Origin: a virus
Strand: one strand, 5' to 3'
IMG/VR virus record: IMGVR_UViG_3300020416_001284
Span: 1 to 64,000 of that record
DNA length: 64,000 bases
In this document: in pieces, positions 16,880-24,809 of the stretch
How positions within the stretch are numbered: the stretch's first letter is position 1
Layout: each line of letters opens with the position of its first letter
Notes under the pieces: generated by a model
What the model was told of the DNA's origin: nothing
The model's input: only the letters and a program-made list of their open reading frames with translations
Database searches by the model: none
Translations under genes and position numbers: made by a program

Positions 16880-17597
16880 CTTCCTCCGTTAGTACATAAG
16901 TTCCTCGATGTGACACAGCCACTGCTGCTGCTTTATTGGCAAGAGGTATTGCTTCCTCCATCCTACCATACTTTAAATATCCATAGGTAAGTGCAGCAAG
17001 GAATGTATCCCCTGCACCTACTACATCAAATACATTTACCTTCTCTGCTGGATATAAATCACCTTTATACTCTGCTCCCTCACCACCTCTAGTTATAATT
17101 AAATTTTCATAATTATAATATGACATTCTTTCATACTCAAGTTCATTAACTTTAATATATGCATCAGCAGGTAAATTAGTTTTCTTACTATCAATAAAAA
17201 CTGGTCCCTCAAACCACTCCACCAACTCAAACATTTTCTCTTGGGTTATAAATCCTTTATCATAATCAGATATAACAAGTGCATCATAGGTAGATTTCCA
17301 CTCATCTGGAAACTCAAATGAAATAGGGGTTATCTCTGGTTCTTCATCGGAACGGAAGATCTGTTGATTAGACTTCTCATCTATAAATCTTGTCTTAATG
17401 ATCTTCTCTGGATGAGTAGAAGTATAAGTTTCCACTCTAAATGACATAAGATTCTCTCTTACATTCCATACCATCCCCTTACTTGTCACTCCTCTCTTAT
17501 ATTGTAAGATAGGAACAGGAGCCTCTGGACTCAACCTCTTAGCATCTCCATAGAAATACCTGTCTTCACAACTATCTCCAATTAATAATACTTTCAT
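16857..17597 (-). CDS. Heptose 7-phosphate kinase-like (PfkB family, HldE domain I)
   Basis: A 246-residue PfkB/ribokinase-family protein. Its N-terminus, GDSCEDRYFYGDAKRLSPEA, matches the HldE kinase signature (GD..LDRY.YG....SPEAPVPV). The catalytic base is D197 in VGAGDTFLA (193-201). It is about 70 residues shorter than the usual HldE kinase domain. The conserved GGAANV substrate or lid motif reads GMVWNV (41-46). It should phosphorylate D-glycero-D-manno-heptose 7-phosphate at C1 if active. It overlaps the nucleotidyltransferase gene by 4 bases. In many bacteria the two activities are fused as HldE; here they are split. Confidence 0.8.
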   Translation of the reverse strand: MKVLLIGDSCEDRYFYGDAKRLSPEAPVPILQYKRGVTSKGMVWNVRENLMSFRVETYTSTHPEKIIKTRFIDEKSNQQIFRSDEEPEITPISFEFPDEWKSTYDALVISDYDKGFITQEKMFELVEWFEGPVFIDSKKTNLPADAYIKVNELEYERMSYYNYENLIITRGGEGAEYKGDLYPAEKVNVFDVVGAGDTFLAALTYGYLKYGRMEEAIPLANKAAAVAVSHRGTYVLTEEDVKKILC

Positions 17598-17995
17598 AGA
17601 TTTTTAATCTTACTAATAGTACTGCTGCTGGCATAACCACCAACTCTTGGAAGAAATCTTACTTCCTTGGCAAACTCTGCTCCTACTACCTCACCGTCTC
17701 TCCAATCATCACCAAGTAATAGTATATCAGGACTATACATTTCTACCAAGTCCTCTAACTCTTGTCTCGTATCAAATGTCAACACAGTATCAATATACTT
17801 AATTGCTTCTAACATTGCAACCCTATATCCAGCACTATGAACTGGTTTACCACCACCCTTATCTTCACTGATCTTCTCATCAGTATCAGTGGCTACAATA
17901 ACCTTCTCTCCTAGTGATCTTGCAACCTTGAATAATTGCACATGACCTGGATGAAGAATGTCAAAAGTTCCATTTACGAATACAGTTTTACACAC
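17594..17995 (-). CDS. rfaE2: Heptose 1-phosphate adenylyltransferase-like (HldE domain II)
   Basis: A 133-residue cytidylyltransferase-fold protein with VNGTFDILHPGH at 7-18 (the HxGH nucleotide-binding site). The C-terminal signature GYASSSTISKI is the counterpart of the STT-I motif in RfaE domain II. It would join AMP to heptose 1-phosphate to give ADP-heptose. A glycerol-3-phosphate cytidylyltransferase is the alternative, but the directly adjacent HldE-type kinase and the nearby hldD-like gene favour the heptose role. It overlaps the upstream oxygenase gene by 8 bases. Confidence 0.82.
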   Translation of the reverse strand: MCKTVFVNGTFDILHPGHVQLFKVARSLGEKVIVATDTDEKISEDKGGGKPVHSAGYRVAMLEAIKYIDTVLTFDTRQELEDLVEMYSPDILLLGDDWRDGEVVGAEFAKEVRFLPRVGGYASSSTISKIKNL

Positions 17996-18749
17996 GATAA
18001 ACCTCGTCTACAGTTACCATACTTGCTCTTTTGTTAATGATTCTATTCACTTCAGGATCATCTTTCTGTTCCTCAGTAGGTATATATATTGCCTTTGAAT
18101 TAACAGGACAATTCTCTACTGGATCAGTAAGATAATATACTGCTATACTCTTTCTATAACGCCCCTCAGGACACTCCAAAGGGGTAGGAAGTCCATGATA
18201 TGAGTTTTGGGTAGTATCGAACATTACTGCACGATTAAAGAGTGTATCAGTGGAAGTTATACATTGTTTTCTATCTGATGACCAAAACTCTAATTGGCCT
18301 TTCCACTCAGGATTCCAGTTCTCAGCAAGATAAACAATAAGATTTAACTTCCGTTGGAGTTTCAGTTTAGGATGAATAGAATAGTCAAGATGTATGTTTA
18401 GTTTACCACCTTTTCCATGCATATGCAACCCTCCACCATGTAAACCCACATCAGGGTACAACTTCTTGATACCCGTAATCTTCTGTAGTTTAGAAATAAA
18501 GGAAGGGGAATTCAAGTAACAAAATGTAGAGTATAAGTTCCTTGGAAACAAATTCCATGTATTACAAGCCTTCTTATTCTCTAAGGGATTATTATATACA
18601 TACCAGACATCAGAATTGTAATCAGGAAACTCCCGACTTAATGACATCGCAGTCTCATCATCAAAGAAGTTATCTATTACTACATGATTAAATGGTTGTC
18701 CTTTGATGAACTCAGATTTTAATTTAGAAACTTCAAGTCGATTGATCAT
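17988..18749 (-). CDS. 2OG-Fe(II) oxygenase
   Basis: A 253-residue double-stranded beta-helix oxygenase. Iron ligands H120-x-D122 (NIHLDYSIHP) and H185 (NSYHGLP), and a 2-oxoglutarate-binding R199 (YRKSIAVYY), are in the right order and spacing for the prolyl-4-hydroxylase-like group. Such enzymes hydroxylate proteins, sugars or small molecules; the substrate here is unknown. It is part of the sugar operon, with a 4-base overlap with the gene upstream. Confidence 0.8.
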   Translation of the reverse strand: MINRLEVSKLKSEFIKGQPFNHVVIDNFFDDETAMSLSREFPDYNSDVWYVYNNPLENKKACNTWNLFPRNLYSTFCYLNSPSFISKLQKITGIKKLYPDVGLHGGGLHMHGKGGKLNIHLDYSIHPKLKLQRKLNLIVYLAENWNPEWKGQLEFWSSDRKQCITSTDTLFNRAVMFDTTQNSYHGLPTPLECPEGRYRKSIAVYYLTDPVENCPVNSKAIYIPTEEQKDDPEVNRIINKRASMVTVDEVYRV

Positions 18750-19378
18750 ATATAATTGTCTTCTGTAAAGATTGTATCATACATATTCATCTCCTTATGA
18801 ACATGGTGCAGGTCACAAGGATCAAATCTATCCCCCGTACCAATCATCAACTCTCTATCAATTTTACCATGTTCTCCCTCAGTATACAAGAAGTTCTCAT
18901 CTAATGTAGCAAGATAATTTGAATTGGCCCACCAGAAATTACCACTATAATGTGGGTATGGTTTCATTCTTAACTTAACTCCCACTGAATCATACTCCTC
19001 TAATTTATCAATACACTCTCTCCATTTATCAATCACATAATATTCTAAAAATAATCTCCATGCATGTAGTTGAGGAACAAACTGTCTACTTGCTCCCTTT
19101 GCATGAAAGAATAATACTTTATAATCTGGATTCTCCTTAGAGAACTTATACATTGATTCAACAGTCTCACCCTCATCCTTAGTCAATCGTTTATTGTACT
19201 GAACTCTTGCCTTCTCTGGTAATGAAAACATCTCTGCTTCTCCCACAATACCAATATGAATAAACTCACAAGAATCCATTAATCCAGATGTGTGTAATCT
19301 ATGCATCTGTTGTTGATATATCAAACCAGATAATTCAGTCTGATATAGGTGGTAAAAAATTGCTAATTTTTGTAACAT
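18746..19378 (-). CDS. Glycosyltransferase-like protein
   Basis: About 210 residues from the ATG at 19378; an earlier ATG at 19399 is possible but deeper inside the upstream gene. It has features of a group of surface-sugar transferase-like proteins in phages and bacteria: VLFFHAKGASR near the middle, WRLFLEYYVIDKW, and the HYSGNFWWANSNYL motif near residue 145. No DxD metal motif is obvious. Assignment as a glycosyltransferase rests on the HYSGNFWWA pattern and on operon context. Confidence 0.6.
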   Translation of the reverse strand: MLQKLAIFYHLYQTELSGLIYQQQMHRLHTSGLMDSCEFIHIGIVGEAEMFSLPEKARVQYNKRLTKDEGETVESMYKFSKENPDYKVLFFHAKGASRQFVPQLHAWRLFLEYYVIDKWRECIDKLEEYDSVGVKLRMKPYPHYSGNFWWANSNYLATLDENFLYTEGEHGKIDRELMIGTGDRFDPCDLHHVHKEMNMYDTIFTEDNYI

Positions 19379-19772
19379 AATGTTTGTAGAACTCTTCAAA
19401 TTCAGATGATCCGTAAAAATATCGTTTCCCCTCCCTCATATATATGAACGGCACATTAAACTTTCCTAACTCTGCTAATATCTCATCTGTGATTTCCTTT
19501 CCTGCATTCACAACTTCTAACCATTTACCATAAGGCCAATCCTTTACACTCACCATTATACCAATATCTTTAGGAAACATCCACTCTGGTAAAACTCCTT
19601 GGGCCCAGAAACATTGATACCTTTTACACTGAGAAGGTCTATTAGGATGTATTGAGCATCCATTTTTAATAAACCTACAAGGATTACCTGGTGTTATATG
19701 TTGCCCATATACTTCATGATTGAGATACCTACAACATAAATCACATTCACCACATTCTCTAACCTGCTCCAT
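19335..19772 (-). CDS. YkgJ-like Cys-rich metal-binding protein
   Basis: A 145-residue protein with an N-terminal cluster of eight cysteines (CGECDLCC at 7-14, then Cys at about 32, 38, 49 and 54) matching the YkgJ / zinc- or iron-chelating domain family. Members occur near oxygenase and sugar genes, but the reaction is unknown; a metal or Fe-S cluster is expected. Its neighbours are a 2OG-Fe(II) oxygenase-like gene and a transferase, overlapping by 14 and about 44 bases. Confidence 0.7.
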   Translation of the reverse strand: MEQVRECGECDLCCRYLNHEVYGQHITPGNPCRFIKNGCSIHPNRPSQCKRYQCFWAQGVLPEWMFPKDIGIMVSVKDWPYGKWLEVVNAGKEITDEILAELGKFNVPFIYMREGKRYFYGSSEFEEFYKHYVTKISNFLPPISD

Positions 19773-20370
19773 GAAAGAAAAAGAGTTGAACTAATCTACA
19801 GTTATCATATGTAGTTCCAAACCAATCCCCATTTGAGTGCCATAAGAAAGGATTAAACATCACCAAACGATTATATTTAAATCCAATATTGTCCGTACAT
19901 ATCCACTTAGATTCATCCTTTCCTTCCGTATCAAAAAATTTTACCATATCATCATGAGAATTTATACCATACTTAGCAGCTTCTTCCATATTAGGAGCTG
20001 TCTCCCATCCAATTTCTTTGTGCTTCCAGAACTTAGTTCCTGCTGTGGGATGAAAAATAGGAGTTAAATAAAGAACTCCTGCCCATACTAATCCTGGATT
20101 TGGATCAAAATGTATATGCTGAGAACCATACTGTCCTTCTTTGGTTATTCTAAAATAAGAACACTTATTCTCTGGTTTTGTGACAAGTTGTTCTCCTACT
20201 ACTGCGGAACATGCCTCTGTCATCTCCTCCTCACCATGACTATCACTACTATCCCTTCCAGGCCAATTCTTACCACCCAATCTTTGATACTGTTGTTCTA
20301 ATGCATATGCACGAACAGCATCAGGATTATCTAAGAAACCATCAACAATAATTAAATTTCTACGTCTCAT
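19759..20370 (-). CDS. DUF6445-like 2OG-Fe(II) oxygenase
   Basis: A 203-residue protein opening with the family-typical NLIIVDGFLDNPDAVRAYAL. The putative iron ligands are H87-x-D89 (HIHFDPNPG) and H178 (FLWHSNG), with R192 for 2-oxoglutarate. This layout fits the DUF6445 group, whose members have the oxygenase fold but an unproved substrate. It is coupled to the GT9-like gene upstream by a 4-base overlap. Confidence 0.7.
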   Translation of the reverse strand: MRRRNLIIVDGFLDNPDAVRAYALEQQYQRLGGKNWPGRDSSDSHGEEEMTEACSAVVGEQLVTKPENKCSYFRITKEGQYGSQHIHFDPNPGLVWAGVLYLTPIFHPTAGTKFWKHKEIGWETAPNMEEAAKYGINSHDDMVKFFDTEGKDESKWICTDNIGFKYNRLVMFNPFLWHSNGDWFGTTYDNCRLVQLFFFHGAG

Positions 20371-21257
20371 AGTATTCTTAATAAATCGTGTTTAACATCT
20401 TCAAAGGGTTGATTCCAATCTCCTTGAACTGACTGTGTATATATTCTCATTTTATCACCAAACCAGAAGTCTTGCAACCACAAATAATAAGGATCTTTTG
20501 GAACCACTGTCCATATAGGTGTATTTAATCCTGCACATACAATAGGAATACATGTAGAACTACTAATGGTCAAGTCTAGTCTAGAGATGGCTGCAAATGT
20601 ATCATCCCATGTTTCAAACCATGATCTCTTGTGTTCATGAAGAGGAATAACATTAGAGGGTATATCATCTATTCCATCATCCTTATGTAAAGAATACAAC
20701 TCAACATTTGGAAGAGATCCTAACTCTTCAAAATACTGAGCAGGGATAATTGTATCTTTTTCAAATGTAGTATTGCCTGTCCATCTAACACCTATTTTAA
20801 ATTTATCGCTGGGCGGTATGATCCTTTTCCATTTAGTGAGGTATTCCTCAGTAGGTTCAAGATAAGGTTCAATGGGAACTTGATCCTGAGTCACACCCAA
20901 TGCAACAGGAACTTCACCCACAGGAACCCAGTAATCATAATCCTCAAAATCTTCTACCTCAGTAATATGTATTACTTTATCAATACTTTTTATTCTTGCG
21001 ATAACAGTATAAGATGACCAATAGTTAGTTGCAAAAACCACTCTCATTCCTCTCTCTACAAAATTATGAGAGAACTTTGCCCCAAATAATTCATCACCTA
21101 TTCCAGCTTCACCAGTGATTAATATAGTCTTACCTGTTTCAAATCTTGCATTCCATATGGGTTTTTTATGTTTATAAGAATATGCTCCCCACCGACTAGT
21201 CAACCTCTCAGTGTGCATCTTCACTAAGAGTTCTCTAAATTCTATAGGGTTGCCCAT
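20367..21257 (-). CDS. GT9/heptosyltransferase-like glycosyltransferase
   Basis: A 296-residue GT-B type protein. The N-terminal half has a Rossmann start (TILITGEAGIGDELFGAKF, about 49-67), like the GDxL donor of heptosyltransferases. The C-terminal half has KIGVRWTGNTTFEKD (about 153-167) and DLTISSSTCIPIVCAGLNTP (about 231-250), the counterpart of the family's D-x-x-I-S-x-D-T-x-x-x-H-L-A-G-A nucleotide-sugar motif. The usual Asp/His of that motif are changed. A heptose donor is suggested by the operon but not shown by sequence. Confidence 0.68.
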   Translation of the reverse strand: MGNPIEFRELLVKMHTERLTSRWGAYSYKHKKPIWNARFETGKTILITGEAGIGDELFGAKFSHNFVERGMRVVFATNYWSSYTVIARIKSIDKVIHITEVEDFEDYDYWVPVGEVPVALGVTQDQVPIEPYLEPTEEYLTKWKRIIPPSDKFKIGVRWTGNTTFEKDTIIPAQYFEELGSLPNVELYSLHKDDGIDDIPSNVIPLHEHKRSWFETWDDTFAAISRLDLTISSSTCIPIVCAGLNTPIWTVVPKDPYYLWLQDFWFGDKMRIYTQSVQGDWNQPFEDVKHDLLRIL

Positions 21258-21910
21258 TGTGCTAGTGTCTCTCTTGCTATTCGTAAGGACTTTGGTTTAT
21301 CACCTGTTCCCACATGAATAAGAAAAGGCCTTTGCCAATCCTCTGGACATATACCCTGATACTTTAATCCATACTTTGCAAGATTAAAAGACAATGCAAA
21401 CTCATCTGCATAATGACCCCATCCACGATTCCATTCACCTGGTTCATCATTGTTTGGAACTGCTAAATCAGAGATTTGTTGTGATGTAAGAGGTATAGGT
21501 TCCCATAAATCATGAGTTAAATTAGATGTCACCACAAAGTTAGTAGCAATTCCCACATCTCTACCATCCCTTTTAAAGTATGGTATTCTGTCAGCATAAT
21601 ACTTCGTGCTAATATTATAATTATCATTAAATGCAACATAAGCAGGATCTTTTACAATCTGTTGCACATCAGGAAAATGAGGATGAATAAGCATATCTGC
21701 ATCACACAGCATGTTTAGATCAGCATCTCTACCATCCTCAAACACTTGCATCTTCTCATAATTAATCGGATAATCAGGAAACTTTCTTTGAGTTATCAAA
21801 TTAATCAGGAACCCATGTCTTTCCGCATAGGATTTAATAGTAGGAAAGGTTAATGCAAAAAGTTCTGGAAAGAAATCATTGATGTTAAGGACATGAATAA
21901 GTTTTTTCAT
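21242..21910 (-). CDS. Glycosyltransferase (GT-A, DxD) protein
   Basis: A 222-residue protein with a GT-A-like start (KKLIHVLNINDFFPELFALT) and a DAD motif at 70-72 (LCDADMLI), typical of metal-dependent transferases such as galactosyltransferase-like families. A conserved-looking GWGHYADEFALSF near residue 165 could be the acceptor-side acid. The donor is unknown. It overlaps the upstream gene by 1 base and the downstream gene by 16. Confidence 0.65.
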   Translation of the reverse strand: MKKLIHVLNINDFFPELFALTFPTIKSYAERHGFLINLITQRKFPDYPINYEKMQVFEDGRDADLNMLCDADMLIHPHFPDVQQIVKDPAYVAFNDNYNISTKYYADRIPYFKRDGRDVGIATNFVVTSNLTHDLWEPIPLTSQQISDLAVPNNDEPGEWNRGWGHYADEFALSFNLAKYGLKYQGICPEDWQRPFLIHVGTGDKPKSLRIARETLAQWATL

Positions 21911-22866
21911 TATAAAGTAATCTCCTCCATTTTTAAGTTAAGATCTGAGTTCTCAGGTAATGAATAAGGTGTTTTATTATCTTCCCATAATTGCATAGCA
22001 TGTTCGGGTCTCCATGTAAAGGGAAGATCTCTTGAGACTGACATGTGCATTACATAAGGATCAAGAGGCATAAACATACTAACATGTTTTCCCCATAACT
22101 CACTAATAGTATCACCCTCCCATGAAGCTGCATCAGTTCCTGTTACTTGTAATCGATCAAAAGTTTCTTTATGTTTCTTGAATACTTTTGCCTTGAGCAT
22201 GAATGTTTCATGAGTATACCATGTTGTTCTATAATATCCTATAGGTGTAGGTACTACTGTGCAAGGTCTTACATAATAATCAAGTGTTGGGTTTGATGCA
22301 AAAGGAAACATCTGAACAAAACATTGAGGAAAGATCCCTACATCTCTATCAGTTCTTCCATCAAATTCTTTAACTTGTAAATTAGCTTCCTCATCCGATA
22401 CTCCTACTGACCATAAAGATTTTCTAAAAGTATCACGAGGACCAATTACATTTATCAAATGGTCTAGATAATACCATGCATATACCATCCTTTGAATTGC
22501 ATCAGGATAATGAAGATGATCATCATCTACAATATACACAAAGTCTTCATCAGATAAATCATAAATGTAATCATAAGCCACCTTTACAGAAAATCTTGAT
22601 TGTATATGAGGATCTTGTCCTTCTGTGTCTCTATCTCCTAAAAAATCAAAAGTAACTTTCTTCTTTGACTCTTCACATATTTTTGTAAGACTCTCTCTAA
22701 AGTATTCACTAGATCTATCATCAATAATATGATAATCTACATCCTCAATATTCTCCATGTTTTTAAGAACAGAGTTAACACAACGAAGAGCACACTCTGT
22801 CTTATTCACAATCCTCTTTGATTGGATTGAAGCCTTATCACATGTTCTAGTGATGATATGAAGCAT
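21910..22866 (-). CDS. Family-2-like glycosyltransferase
   Basis: A 318-residue GT-A protein. IITRTCDK opens the nucleotide-binding half, YHIIDDRSSEYF (45-56) matches the GT2 D-D-x-S motif, and YIVDDDHLHYPDA (111-123) carries the metal-binding D-D-D. The remainder is helical with no membrane segment, so it acts in the cytoplasm. Start and stop each share one base with the neighbours, so the operon is tight. Donor and acceptor unknown. Confidence 0.75.
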   Translation of the reverse strand: MLHIITRTCDKASIQSKRIVNKTECALRCVNSVLKNMENIEDVDYHIIDDRSSEYFRESLTKICEESKKKVTFDFLGDRDTEGQDPHIQSRFSVKVAYDYIYDLSDEDFVYIVDDDHLHYPDAIQRMVYAWYYLDHLINVIGPRDTFRKSLWSVGVSDEEANLQVKEFDGRTDRDVGIFPQCFVQMFPFASNPTLDYYVRPCTVVPTPIGYYRTTWYTHETFMLKAKVFKKHKETFDRLQVTGTDAASWEGDTISELWGKHVSMFMPLDPYVMHMSVSRDLPFTWRPEHAMQLWEDNKTPYSLPENSDLNLKMEEITL

Positions 22867-23477
22867 CAGTGTAAATTACCTGCAATGGAAATTCTATAGT
22901 CATCACTAGTCTGAAAAGGATATACAATATGTAAAAGTTTTGCAGGAAACATTACAATCCTCCCTTCCCATCCACTTTCTACAAACATCGGACAATTAGT
23001 AATATTACCAAGCACTGAAGTATAAACAAACTGAAAAGTAGATGTTAACTGCCTTGTTCTTGATTTCTTACAGTTCTCCATGTTCCTTTCATCTTCTAAT
23101 TTAAATGGAATATGCAACCATGCAACAAAACTCAAAGTACCATCATGATTATGAAGGGGATTTACCTCTAGTTTCTTTTGCATATTTACCCATACGGATT
23201 CTACTTTTAAATTTTTATTTGGATTCTCTTTGGGATAATAATCCCATTTTTTCTGATATGCTCTACCCATCTCCTCTAGATAGGGATCAAGAAATTGTCT
23301 ACTCTTGGTTATTTCATATTCTTTTGTGATCTGACCTGCAAGAGACTGATTCATTTTTACGATATCTTTATCATTAGTATGAATATCTACTATCTCTTGG
23401 TTAAGAGTCTGATATATCTCAGGAGGAATCTTACCATTAGTAAGTCCTACGTTTGGAAGATGTGCATGATCAAACAT
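22866..23477 (-). CDS. 2OG-Fe(II) oxygenase (PF13759-like)
   Basis: About 203 residues from the ATG at 23477 (MFDHAHLPNVGL). The ATG at 23534 lies far inside the upstream gene and adds an unlikely hydrophobic leader. Ligands: H109 and H111 (NPLHNHDGTLSFVAWLH), a late His in AKLLHIVYPF, and an Arg in YRISIAGNLH at the C-terminus. The NPxHxH-x6-FVAWLH layout is that of the phage-enriched '2OG-Fe(II) oxygenase family, DUF/PF13759' group. Substrate unknown. Confidence 0.75.
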   Translation of the reverse strand: MFDHAHLPNVGLTNGKIPPEIYQTLNQEIVDIHTNDKDIVKMNQSLAGQITKEYEITKSRQFLDPYLEEMGRAYQKKWDYYPKENPNKNLKVESVWVNMQKKLEVNPLHNHDGTLSFVAWLHIPFKLEDERNMENCKKSRTRQLTSTFQFVYTSVLGNITNCPMFVESGWEGRIVMFPAKLLHIVYPFQTSDDYRISIAGNLH

Positions 23478-24084
23478 TATTTTCTTTCTCCACAGGATTA
23501 TATACCAAAGGATTATATATTTCTCCTTTATCAATATTCATAGAAATACACATTCTCCTTCCTTTTGTAGGGGGAACTTCATGGTGTAACATGGCTGGCC
23601 ATAGGGCAAGCATACCATTTTGGGGTTGAAGTGTCAATGGTTGATTGTTATTATTTACTCCATCGTTCAATACACTTTCAAAAATAACAGGAGCACAACC
23701 AGGTTCTACATCCACATAATAACAACATGCAAAATCAGTTGGAAAATGTGAATGTCTCTTTGTCCATTCAGTATCTTCATACATCATAGCCCACAAATTG
23801 GTAGCCTTAAACTCAATATCATCACACTCATAATATCCTGCACAAATAAACTTACATGCATCTAGAACTCTATCAACTATAAGTTTGAACTTTGGATTCT
23901 CTTGGTGAGTTACCCATGAACTGTGCCATGCCTTTACATTACTCTTAGTGGTCTCTGGAAATTTCTGTCGGTGTTCCAGTATCACCTGCTTTAGATACTT
24001 ATTCATCTCTACATGATCCTCCAGAATGGTAGTAAAAACTGCCATTGGTTTAGAAACATGTTGTATCTCAAATCGACTACTCAT
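23470..24084 (-). CDS. 2OG-Fe(II) oxygenase
   Basis: A 204-residue protein of the same fold as its downstream neighbour but a different branch: TKRHSHFPTDFACCYYVDV (about 108-126) supplies the first His pair. AMLHHEVPPTKGRRMCISMNI near the C-terminus supplies the distal His and the 2-oxoglutarate-binding Arg. The conserved ...LALWPAMLHHEV is typical. It overlaps both neighbours (4 and 8 bases). Confidence 0.75.
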   Translation of the reverse strand: MSSRFEIQHVSKPMAVFTTILEDHVEMNKYLKQVILEHRQKFPETTKSNVKAWHSSWVTHQENPKFKLIVDRVLDACKFICAGYYECDDIEFKATNLWAMMYEDTEWTKRHSHFPTDFACCYYVDVEPGCAPVIFESVLNDGVNNNNQPLTLQPQNGMLALWPAMLHHEVPPTKGRRMCISMNIDKGEIYNPLVYNPVEKENNV

Positions 24085-24809
24085 GTTTTTGCCACCCTTC
24101 CATCTAATGTAATAGTTGATAAATCATGAGGGTTGTCATATGCATACACACCATCCTGCACAATTCCAAACATATCAAATCTCATCATTGCATCTGCTGT
24201 TGTTATTATACCATGATGAATGGCATATGACACTAGGTTCTTTGCCATAAGAGGATCAATAGAATATGCATGAGCCCTACATATAAATCTATCTAGTCCT
24301 TGATGATCTGATGCATGTGGTGGAATAGTATCATTATTCCTTAAACTACCTGCTATTTGCTCACTACCACCCAAATAAACAATATTATTAAGATAGTTAT
24401 GTCTCAGATAAGGTTTTACCATTACAGCATCATGTTCTAATATAACAATGGGCATATCTTTGTCAAGACACATACACCACAAACTATAATGAGAGAGAAA
24501 GCAGGCTATCTGAGTCATTAACAGATCTGCTCTTTTTAATCTCAAAAAATTAACAAATGCCTGACCCTGTAAGAACTCAGGAACCTTGATAGTTCCCAGT
24601 TCACCTATTGGTTTACCTAGATCATGCTGCTGAACTTTAATCTTAGAATCAGTAGCATCAAATGCAGGAAACATTTGAACATTTGGTTGTCCTACTTTTT
24701 GACAAGACTCATAACATTGTTGAGTTAATTTTTGAGAAACTTCATTACCTTGAATAGAGATGATATAAGTCCCCTCTATAGACATCTCAAGTTGACTATA
24801 ATAATTCAT
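24081..24809 (-). CDS. Glycosyltransferase family 25-like
   Basis: A 242-residue GT25 (LPS/collagen galactosyltransferase-like) protein. It shows the family pattern of an early ISIQGNE... start, MFPAFDATD (46-54), a conserved QIACFLSHYSLWCMCL (100-115) and the ILEHDAVM metal motif at 123-130 (E-x-D). GT25 enzymes add galactose or related sugars to LPS or, in animals, to hydroxylysine. The neighbouring oxygenases make a hydroxylate-then-glycosylate route conceivable (inference). Confidence 0.75.
   Translation of the reverse strand: MNYYSQLEMSIEGTYIISIQGNEVSQKLTQQCYESCQKVGQPNVQMFPAFDATDSKIKVQQHDLGKPIGELGTIKVPEFLQGQAFVNFLRLKRADLLMTQIACFLSHYSLWCMCLDKDMPIVILEHDAVMVKPYLRHNYLNNIVYLGGSEQIAGSLRNNDTIPPHASDHQGLDRFICRAHAYSIDPLMAKNLVSYAIHHGIITTADAMMRFDMFGIVQDGVYAYDNPHDLSTITLDGRVAKT

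Noticed and set aside
23478-23534. A longer start for the oxygenase at 22866
   Set aside because: The extra 19 residues are a hydrophobic reading of the upstream gene's end. MFDHAHLP at 23477 gives the usual 8-base overlap.
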